Below are positions 1-5,180 of a DNA stretch of 5,950 nucleotides, piece by piece (the first letter of the stretch is position 1; each line of letters opens with the position of its first letter). Both the position numbers and the translations under genes were made by a program. The notes under the pieces are model-generated. The model made no database searches, was not told the origin of the DNA, and saw only the letters and a list, made by a program, of their open reading frames with translations. Origin of the DNA: an uncultured Clostridia bacterium (lineage in GTDB: Bacteria; Bacillota; Clostridia; TANB77; CAG-508); contig CAPNAQ010000111.1 in assembly GCA_948663505.1 (NCBI GenBank), forward strand, positions 1 through 5,950, in the 5' to 3' direction.

Positions 1-43
1 TTACTTTTGTTTTAAGTTTATGCAACAATTTTCCCAAAAATAC

Positions 44-72
44 TTGTTTTTTTCGCCATTTTGTAGGATAAT
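44..72 (+). promoter_or_regulatory. putative sigma-A promoter of the coupling-protein gene
   Basis: A TTGTTT -35 box (44-49) and a GATAAT -10 box (67-72) are separated by exactly 17 bases, close to the TTGACA/TATAAT consensus. Transcription would start near base 79, leaving a leader of about 67 bases before the ATG at 146. In such AT-rich DNA similar boxes arise by chance, so this rests on spacing and position only. No operator or riboswitch fold is evident in the leader. Confidence 0.45.
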
Positions 73-145
73 ATATATGTATAGAAATAAAATTAACATA
101 AATAAATAAAAATATTATACTAAAAAATGAAGGGGCAAATAAATA

Positions 146-2488
146 ATGAAAATAATAGATAAATTTTTAAAGAAACTAGGTGCCAGTAGAAACACATTTG
201 CAACATATATTCTAACATTAATAACAATTTATCTACTTGTAGATAGAATTGTAGAAATGTTATTAATGTTATTTACTGGAGTATCATATTCATATTGGGG
301 ACCAATACAATATACACTTGCATTAGCATGTCCAATATTTGCATACTTATTTTCTGGTTCATCTGAGTTTTCAACAAGTAAAAAGCAAAAAGTAATATTA
401 TTTTATACATATATAGTTGCATTAGCAACAATTGCAGTATCAATGTTTACGCAATGGCTAAATGCTGGTCTTTGGTTATTATTAGTTTCACATCCGAACT
501 ATGTAGATATAGTTACAAACTTTTCTGACTTAATAAAACCTGCATTTACATCATTAACAATACTATTTCCAATTTTAATACTTCCAAAAGTATTTCATTT
601 CTTATACTTTGGAGTTAATGATAGTTTAGACATGACTAGATCTATATGGGATTATGGAGGAATAAACTTAACAGATAAAAAACAAGGTCATGGACCATAT
701 ACATGTGAAATATTCTTATGTAATGATGGAGAAACAGGACAAACAATAACAATACCTGAAAGCTCAAGATATCAATCAATGTTTGTATGTGGTGGATCAG
801 GAACTGGAAAAACATCTTTAATATATGAACCATTAATTGCAAGAGATTTAGAAAGAAAATTCTTTTTTAAAGAAGTTTCTAAAGAAATGGGATTTACAGC
901 TTTAAAAACAGGAATTGCAACATTAAATTGTCCATATGATAATGACTTTTTAAACAATAACTTTAATCTAAATATGCTTTTGCCTACATCTGGAAATGAT
1001 AATGTATATAAAGCATACATGAAAAAAATGATTTTAGATGATTCTGTTGATATAACATATAAAAACTGTGGTGTAACAGTATTATCTCCTGATAGAGATA
1101 TAACAGATCATATGATATCTATTTGTAAAAATATGAACTTAAATTATAATATAATAGATCCTTCAGATAACAATTCAATTGGATTAAATCCTTTTGTTTA
1201 TGATAATCCTAACAAAATATCTATAACAATATCATCTGTATTAAAATCTATTTCAGAGTTTCCAAATGATGATTCTGAAGAAAATTATAGAGAATCTGTT
1301 GCAATATCTGCTATAGAGAATATTGCAATATTATTAAAGGAAATGTTCCCTAGAATGAATGAAGGAGCATTACCAAATTTAGAAGATATGCTAAAAATGC
1401 TAACAAACTTTGATTTAGTTGAAAAAATGTGTGAAATTTTAGCACATGATGAAGAATTAAAACAAAAATATTCAGTACAAATTTCATACTTTAAAAAGAA
1501 CTTTTATAAAAATGGTTCTAATAGAACATTTACAGAAAAATATATTGATGTAGTAATTTCACAACTAGATAAATTACTAAAATTACCAGGTGTAAAATCT
1601 ATATTATGTAATAGATATAATAACCTGAATTTTGACAAAATGCTTGAAAATGGTGACATTACTTTTGTTTGTACAAGACGTGGTGATTTGGGAGCCTCTA
1701 GTCATAAAGCATTTGGACTATTTTTCCTAATTTCAATGGAAAATGCAGTTCTAAGAAGACCAGGTAATGAAAATTCTCGAGTACCTAACTTTTTATATAT
1801 AGATGAATTTCCAGATTTTATATGTAAATCTACAGAACCAATATTTACAATGTATAGAAAATATAAAATTGGAACTACAATTTCAGCTCAAAATCTTGAT
1901 CAGCTTAATAATTCAACATCAAAAAAACACAATAGTTTAAAAGAAACAATTTTATCTAATTGTGCAAGTAAAATATTTACAGGAGGAGCTTCTATTGATG
2001 ATTTAGAATGGTGGTCTTTAGAATTTGGTAATAAGAGAGAATGGGTTATGAATAATTCTATTGATTTTGATAAAATGAAATATGATTCAAAACATGGAAA
2101 TGTTGAATGGAAATTTATCCCTTATTTTAAGGCAGGAAAACTTCAATCACTAGGAACAAAAGACTGTGCTTACAAAATTAGAAGTGAAAAAGGAACATCT
2201 ATAGTTGGTCAAGGAAAACTTGATTATTTATCTTCAAAATATAAAGAACCTAAAAAGACAAAAGTTTATGATTTTGGAAAATATTCAGATGGTGTAACAA
2301 CTTATACTGAAGGAATTGAAGAACCTAATTCTAAAAAATTTAATCCAGACAAACTTGACTTTCTAGATAGTAATAATGAATTTAATCCAATTCAAACAGA
2401 TGTAACAGATTTAGATTATTTATTTGATAATGAAGATGCTATAATAGTTAACTTAAAAAAGAACAAAGAGAACAAATCGGAAAGTTAA
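146..2488 (+). CDS. VirD4/TraG-type type IV secretion coupling ATPase (conjugative DNA transfer)
   Basis: This 780-residue protein resembles type IV coupling proteins, membrane ATPases that bring relaxase-bound DNA to a type IV secretion channel. About four hydrophobic helices lie near residues 20-45, 52-70, 83-103 and 133-154. The motor domain follows: a Walker A motif GGSGTGKTS at 216-224, a Walker B FLYIDEF with D553 and E554, and a TraG/TraD-type segment ending in SAQNLDQL (Q582), the usual third ATPase motif. A stretch with CTRRGDLG lies upstream of Walker B. The last 40 residues are acidic and low in complexity, possibly a substrate- or partner-binding tail. The ATG is preceded by AAGGGG at 130-135 with 10 bases of spacing, which supports this start. 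Length suits the VirD4/TraG group, and all motor motifs are intact. No relaxase, VirB4 or pilus gene is in the window, so a role in an integrative element is inferred. Family assignment is firm; the system it serves is unknown. Confidence 0.88.
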   Translation: MKIIDKFLKKLGASRNTFATYILTLITIYLLVDRIVEMLLMLFTGVSYSYWGPIQYTLALACPIFAYLFSGSSEFSTSKKQKVILFYTYIVALATIAVSMFTQWLNAGLWLLLVSHPNYVDIVTNFSDLIKPAFTSLTILFPILILPKVFHFLYFGVNDSLDMTRSIWDYGGINLTDKKQGHGPYTCEIFLCNDGETGQTITIPESSRYQSMFVCGGSGTGKTSLIYEPLIARDLERKFFFKEVSKEMGFTALKTGIATLNCPYDNDFLNNNFNLNMLLPTSGNDNVYKAYMKKMILDDSVDITYKNCGVTVLSPDRDITDHMISICKNMNLNYNIIDPSDNNSIGLNPFVYDNPNKISITISSVLKSISEFPNDDSEENYRESVAISAIENIAILLKEMFPRMNEGALPNLEDMLKMLTNFDLVEKMCEILAHDEELKQKYSVQISYFKKNFYKNGSNRTFTEKYIDVVISQLDKLLKLPGVKSILCNRYNNLNFDKMLENGDITFVCTRRGDLGASSHKAFGLFFLISMENAVLRRPGNENSRVPNFLYIDEFPDFICKSTEPIFTMYRKYKIGTTISAQNLDQLNNSTSKKHNSLKETILSNCASKIFTGGASIDDLEWWSLEFGNKREWVMNNSIDFDKMKYDSKHGNVEWKFIPYFKAGKLQSLGTKDCAYKIRSEKGTSIVGQGKLDYLSSKYKEPKKTKVYDFGKYSDGVTTYTEGIEEPNSKKFNPDKLDFLDSNNEFNPIQTDVTDLDYLFDNEDAIIVNLKKNKENKSES

Positions 2489-2571
2489 TAAATTTATAGT
2501 ATGTTATTTAAAACTATAAATTTTAATTAGTATCAAATTGAATATATTGAAGCTTTCCGTAAATTTGTTCT
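2469..2571. repeat. long-range inverted repeat spanning the stop of the coupling-protein gene
   Basis: The left arm 2469-2484 (AGAACAAAT followed by CGGAAAG) is complementary to the right arm 2553-2571 (CTTTCCG, three unpaired bases TAA, then ATTTGTTCT). That gives 16 pairs with a single 3-base bulge. The left arm includes the last codons of the coupling-protein gene. Inside it lies a perfect 11-base inverted repeat, 2490-2500 (AAATTTATAGT) with 2513-2523 (ACTATAAATTT), and a 12-base loop. As RNA this could form a 3' stem protecting or ending the plus-strand transcript. It could instead be a remnant of a small duplicated element. No U-run follows, so it is not a classical terminator. Confidence 0.55.
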
Positions 2572-2576
2572 TGTGC

Positions 2577-2598
2577 GAAATTTTCTTCAGAAAATTTC
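2577..2598. repeat. 8-bp inverted repeat hairpin, loop of 6
   Basis: GAAATTTT (2577-2584) and AAAATTTC (2591-2598) are perfect inverted copies around CTTCAG. A further TTGT/ACAA pair lies outside after a small mismatch. It sits in the convergent intergenic region and could contribute to transcript 3' ends. It has no adjacent T-run on either strand, so its role is undetermined. Confidence 0.45.
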
Positions 2599-2610
2599 TG
2601 TACAATATAT

Positions 2611-2652
2611 TTCATATAATAGAAAGTCAGCATGACTTTCCTATTATATGAA
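2611..2652. repeat. 42-base near-perfect palindrome (19-bp stem, one bulge)
   Basis: TTCATATAATAG (2611-2622) pairs with CTATTATATGAA (2641-2652). AAAGTCA (2623-2629) pairs with TGACTTT (2633-2639), leaving one bulged C at 2640 and a GCA triloop. This gives 19 pairs. Such a long stem between two convergent genes may be a bidirectional transcript end, a RNase-processed 3' hairpin, or a dispersed palindromic repeat. A copy count in the genome would separate these. There is no T-run directly after it on either strand. Confidence 0.6.
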
Positions 2653-2660
2653 GAATAACA

Positions 2661-2695
2661 AAATGACCAAAGGGGACTGTTTCCTTTGGTCATTT
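2661..2695 (-). terminator. intrinsic terminator of the metal-exporter gene
   Basis: AAATGACCAAAGG (2661-2673) is perfectly complementary to CCTTTGGTCATTT (2683-2695). Two G-T wobbles and an A-T pair extend the stem to 16 pairs with a CTG loop. On the minus strand the hairpin begins inside the stop codon of the exporter gene and is followed by a U-rich tract (TGTTATTCTT), as expected for Rho-independent termination. On the plus strand no T-run follows, so it may end coupling-protein transcripts only weakly. Confidence 0.65.
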
Positions 2696-3545
2696 ACATA
2701 ATATCAATTATAATTCCTGAAATCACTCCAATAATATATAGAAGCACTAATATTCCTATATTTTCTTTTAATCTATCATTTGTTTTAAATAATACAGCAA
2801 GTCCAACACCTGCTCCTGTTAATAGACCTGATATCATACTTCCAAATGATATAACATTTTCTAAATACATATTTGTAATTATTACTGAGGCTGCACAATT
2901 TGGAATTAATCCTATTAAAGAAGAAATAACAGGACCTAAAACAGGTTTATTTAATATCCAATTTTCAATATTCTCTTCCCCTATTATATGAACAATTACA
3001 TTAATTAAAAATGTTATTATTAATATAAAGATAAATATACTTAATGTATGTTTTATTGATGATTTTATTATGCCTTTTTCATTGCAATGACAGTGTTCTT
3101 CTTCACATATATGTTCTATATCTTCATCTTTATCTTCTTGTTTTTTAGTAAAAAACTTTCTAATAACAAAATCTATTATAATTCCTGATATTATTCCTAT
3201 TATTATTTTTATTCCTAATATCTTTAAGATAATTATTGGCGAGACTGCTTCTGATATAAGTATTGGCAACATTTCATCAGATGTAGATAAATATACTGCT
3301 ATTAATGTTCCTAGTGTTATAACTCGTCCTGCATAAAGATTTGTAGCTGATACAGAAAATCCACATTGTGGAAATGCTCCTAATATTCCTCCAACAATTG
3401 ATCCATATTTTCCCGCCCTTTTTATAGCTTTTTTTGATTTTTTCTCCATTTTGTGTTCTATATATTCCATAATTAAATATGTTATAAATAAAAATGGTAA
3501 TAACTTTATTGAATCTATAACTGTATCTTCTATAATCTCTAGCAT
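2694..3545 (-). CDS. putative heavy-metal/manganese exporter, multi-pass permease (ArsP_2-like)
   Basis: This is a 283-residue, highly hydrophobic protein. It resembles the family annotated as putative manganese transporter or 10TM heavy-metal exporter (Pfam ArsP_2, from memory). It appears to have an internal duplication: GAFPQCGFS at 56-64 and GLIPNCAAS at 212-220 occupy equivalent places, each with a proline, a polar residue and a cysteine inside a hydrophobic stretch. STSDEMLP (87-94) is another probable functional motif. Between the halves, an acidic cytosolic-type loop carries HICEEEHCHC (145-154), three His and three Cys that could bind metal. Helices are likely near 10-30, 48-70, 72-90, 93-130 and 166-188, with more to the C-terminus. 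I chose the ATG at 3545 because AAGGAG sits six bases upstream. The frame stays open to an ATG at 3614, but that would add a lysine-rich leader and overlap the promoter. Export of a divalent metal is inferred from family; the substrate is not shown. Confidence 0.78.
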   Translation of the reverse strand: MLEIIEDTVIDSIKLLPFLFITYLIMEYIEHKMEKKSKKAIKRAGKYGSIVGGILGAFPQCGFSVSATNLYAGRVITLGTLIAVYLSTSDEMLPILISEAVSPIIILKILGIKIIIGIISGIIIDFVIRKFFTKKQEDKDEDIEHICEEEHCHCNEKGIIKSSIKHTLSIFIFILIITFLINVIVHIIGEENIENWILNKPVLGPVISSLIGLIPNCAASVIITNMYLENVISFGSMISGLLTGAGVGLAVLFKTNDRLKENIGILVLLYIIGVISGIIIDIM

Positions 3546-3585
3546 ATTTTTCTCCTTAATAATTTTTTTTATTTTTTTCTTTCTT

Positions 3586-3614
3586 AGTTTAACATAAAAT
3601 GTAAAAACTTGCAA
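3586..3614 (-). promoter_or_regulatory. putative promoter of the metal-exporter gene
   Basis: On the minus strand TTGCAA (3609-3614) and TAAACT (3586-3591) are 17 bases apart, each matching four of six sigma-A consensus bases. They lie between the terminator of the upstream gene and the AAGGAG at 3552-3557. An independent promoter is expected here because a terminator precedes it. The box match is modest. No metal-regulator operator or Mn riboswitch was recognised. Confidence 0.35.
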
Positions 3615-3630
3615 TAAAAAAACTGAAACT

Positions 3631-3654
3631 TAAAAAAAGAGGATTTTACCCTCT
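3631..3654 (-). terminator. intrinsic terminator overlapping the stop of the Cys-rich membrane protein gene
   Basis: On the minus strand AGAGG (plus 3650-3654) and CCTCT (plus 3638-3642) form a short stem around a 7-base loop, followed at once by a run of T residues (A-run at plus 3632-3638). The stop codon at 3646-3648 lies in the loop, so the hairpin uses the final arginine codons as its left arm. The stem is only five pairs, but the uninterrupted T-run makes termination likely. It would separate this gene from the exporter gene downstream. Confidence 0.6.
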
Positions 3655-4266
3655 CCTTCTTCTATAACATCCATTAAAACTTCCACAGTTCCCATTTGAA
3701 TTGCTATTTGGAAATACATTTGCTCTAACAGCTATACTATCATTTGATCTATTACAATTACAAGAACAGCTATTATTATCATTATTATTTCTTGAACAAT
3801 TACTATTTATTGTTAATAAATCATTTTCGATTCCATTACAACCACTACTGCTTATTGTTAATAAATTTCCATTATTATTACCACAATTATTATTTCTACA
3901 ATTTTCATTATCCCAGTCATTATCATTGTTTGAACAACTTCCATTAATAGTTAGTAGTTGTGTTCTGCTACAATTATTTCTTCTATTATCTGAACAGCCA
4001 CATCTTCCTCTTCCATTTCTTTCATCTAATTCTTTCAATATTCTACATATTAATTTTGTTATTACAGCTGTTATAAAAGCTAATATTGTATATGCAATTG
4101 CAGCTACTAAGTATATTAAATTGCCAATTATAAATGTTACTACTAAAAATATTGCAAAAATTATTCCTGCTACTAAAAATGGGCATTTTAGAATTTTCTG
4201 TAGTGCTATTGAAACTATTATTACAGCTATTGGCAAAGCAAAAAATATAAGTAAAAGAGTATTCAT
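3646..4266 (-). CDS. small membrane protein with Cys/Asn-rich low-complexity tail, function unknown
   Basis: This 206-residue protein has two parts. Residues 1-73 are hydrophobic, with helices near 2-22, 30-48 and 50-73. From memory this part resembles small Bacillus membrane proteins of the DUF2651/YbeF type, which I cannot verify. Residues 80-206 are hydrophilic and dominated by Asn, Ser, Gly and Cys, with 13 cysteines including CGC (89-91) and SCSCNC (166-171), and the end is YRRRRG. The block LLTI(N/S) occurs three times, at 104-108, 135-139 and 150-154. I chose the ATG at 4266 because GGAAGGGGG lies five bases upstream; the frame could also begin at a TTG at 4287, but that would run through the Shine-Dalgarno. 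The tail could be a disulfide-linked or metal-binding surface domain, or a spore-coat-like assembly domain; none of these is shown. Its own promoter and terminator suggest a single-gene transcript. Confidence 0.6.
   Translation of the reverse strand: MNTLLLIFFALPIAVIIVSIALQKILKCPFLVAGIIFAIFLVVTFIIGNLIYLVAAIAYTILAFITAVITKLICRILKELDERNGRGRCGCSDNRRNNCSRTQLLTINGSCSNNDNDWDNENCRNNNCGNNNGNLLTISSSGCNGIENDLLTINSNCSRNNNDNNSCSCNCNRSNDSIAVRANVFPNSNSNGNCGSFNGCYRRRRG
3805..3957 (-). repeat. three LLTI(N/S) repeats in the Cys-rich tail
   Basis: The encoded block LLTIN/LLTIS appears three times, 31 and then 15 residues apart. Each copy is followed within a few residues by Ser/Asn and a Cys (GSC, SSGC, SNC). 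At DNA level two copies share the identical 15-mer TTATTGTTAATAAAT on the plus strand (3807-3821 and 3852-3866), while the third has diverged. This indicates tandem expansion of a short unit within the gene. Confidence 0.55.
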
Positions 4267-4372
4267 TTTTTCCCCCTTCCTTTCCAAGGTTCAAATTTTG
4301 ATTTTTCTTTTACTTTATAATATGTTTTTTTACTTATTTGGTTACTTTTTAATATTATCATTCATATTTATT

Positions 4373-4401
4373 TCTATATTATATATTTTCTACTAATTCA
4401 A
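4373..4401 (-). promoter_or_regulatory. putative promoter of the Cys-rich membrane protein gene
   Basis: On the minus strand TTGAAT (4396-4401) and TATAGA (4373-4378) are separated by exactly 17 bases. They lie just past the truA stop and about 105 bases before the ATG at 4266. An overlapping TATAAT is also present but is spaced less well from any -35 box. The region is AT-rich, so chance matches are likely. No clear terminator was seen between truA and this gene, and read-through from truA is also possible. Confidence 0.33.
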
Positions 4402-4436
4402 TTAATTTTTTTGCTGTATCAATTTGATTTAAAGTT

Positions 4437-5179
4437 TCAACAATATTCAACATCAACTAAATATAATCCTTGAGGTGGCAACGTTTTTCCTGCATTATTT
4501 CTATCTTTAGAATTAATAATCTCTTTTATATCACTTGGCAAAATCTTACCAGTTCCAACATCAACTAATGTACCTGAAATAATTCTAACCATATTATATA
4601 AAAAACCATTACCTGTAAGCTCTATAAAAATTCTGTTATTTGGCATTTGAATAACTTGTGCATTATAAATTGTTCTAACACTGCTCTTACTACTTGTCCC
4701 ACTAGCTTTAAATGCTTTAAAATCATGTTCACCTTCAAAATATTTACAGGCTTCCTGCATTTTCTTTACATCTAATTCAAATGGAATATGTGTCTCAAAA
4801 TTTCTATATATAGCAGATGAAAACTCTGAATTATTTATAATATATCTATATGTCTTTTTTTTACATGTTAATCTACTATGAAATCTCTCATCTACTTCTG
4901 TTGCTGATATTATTCTTATTGACTTTTTTAGATTAGCATTTATTGCTATTGCAAATTTTTCTATTGGAATATTTGAATTTGTCTTAAAATTAGCAACTTG
5001 TCCGAATTGCATGAACACCTGCATCTGTTCTTCCTGAGGCTGTTAAATCTACTTCTTCTCCTGTTATTAATTGTATTGCTTTTTCGATTGTTCCTTGTAT
5101 ATTTAATTTGTTTGGTTGCTTTTGCCATCCGATTAAATTCTTTTCCATCATATTCTATTACTAATTTTATATTTCTCAT
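4437..5179 (-). CDS. truA: tRNA pseudouridine(38-40) synthase TruA, broken by two +1 frame changes
   Basis: TruA makes pseudouridine at positions 38-40 of the tRNA anticodon arm. The 743-base span begins at ATG 5179 with MRNIKLVIEYDGKEF. The frame then moves +1 at 5131, giving GWQKQPNKLNIQGT and ASGRTDAGVHA, which holds the catalytic Asp (residue 52 of the joined protein). It moves +1 again near 5004, giving GQVANF and the rest through LPPQGLYLVDVEYC and a TGA stop at 4437. Joined, the protein is 246 residues, normal for TruA, with no other damage and well-kept motifs (RLTCKKKTYRY, GEHDFKAF, GNGFLYNMVRI). Without the shifts, translation from the start ends at 4961 after about 72 residues; a restart at 5024 would lack the catalytic domain. 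Both breaks occur where the reading frame meets CGGA. The start lies one base after the cdaA stop with only a weak purine-rich site, suggesting translational coupling. It is either a recent pseudogene, a sequence with two indel errors, or a recoded gene. Confidence 0.85.
5001..5004 (-). other. second +1 frame-change site in truA (CGGA)
   Basis: On the minus strand the frame reads GTT CAT GCA ATT CGG ACA and stops soon after at TAA. Skipping the C gives GCA ATT GGA CAA GTT, that is A-I-G-Q-V, matching the TruA HAxGQVANF block. An equivalent reading places the extra base as an A two codons earlier (GCA TTC GGA, A-F-G). Either way one additional base is present relative to the family. Confidence 0.7.
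5128..5131 (-). other. first +1 frame-change site in truA (CGGA)
   Basis: On the minus strand the frame reads GAA TTT AAT CGG ATG GCA, after which the protein no longer resembles TruA. Skipping the C gives GAA TTT AAT GGA TGG CAA AAG, that is E-F-N-G-W-Q-K, the conserved N-terminal GWQ block. An extra A in the preceding AA pair (giving F-I-G-W-Q) would fit equally well. One additional base is present relative to the family. Confidence 0.7.
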
Positions 5180-5180
5180 T

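Noticed and set aside
1..60. Tail of an upstream gene at the left edge
   Set aside because: Short open frames exist in two plus-strand phases, but none shows recognisable protein sequence or a clear terminator, and the area overlaps the putative promoter.
2686..2991. Plus-strand open frame opposite the exporter's C-terminal half
   Set aside because: It begins inside a terminator hairpin, has no ribosome binding site, and is the complement of transmembrane-helix codons.
2694..3614. Longer form of the exporter starting at the ATG at 3614
   Set aside because: The extra 23 residues are lysine-rich and overlap the likely promoter. A consensus AAGGAG with ideal spacing points to the ATG at 3545.
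3546..3637. Metal-responsive riboswitch ahead of the exporter gene
   Set aside because: The leader is short and almost entirely A/T homopolymer tracts, with no paired helices that could form a yybP-ykoY-type or other known aptamer.
3720..3960. CRISPR-like or tandem DNA repeat array in the repetitive TTATTA-rich stretch
   Set aside because: The repetition follows Asn codons and the LLTI protein blocks, with irregular spacing and no constant repeat/spacer lengths. It is low-complexity coding sequence.
3701..4396. Plus-strand open frame of 231 codons opposite the Cys-rich protein
   Set aside because: It is a shadow: leucine- and isoleucine-rich antisense of Asn/Ser-rich codons, with no ribosome binding site and no recognisable family features. 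The minus strand has start signal, promoter and terminator.
4437..5024. Stand-alone 195-residue gene starting at the ATG at 5024
   Set aside because: It is the C-terminal portion of TruA. The ATG lies inside the catalytic GRTDAGVHA coding stretch in another frame, has no good ribosome binding site, and the product would lack the catalytic Asp.
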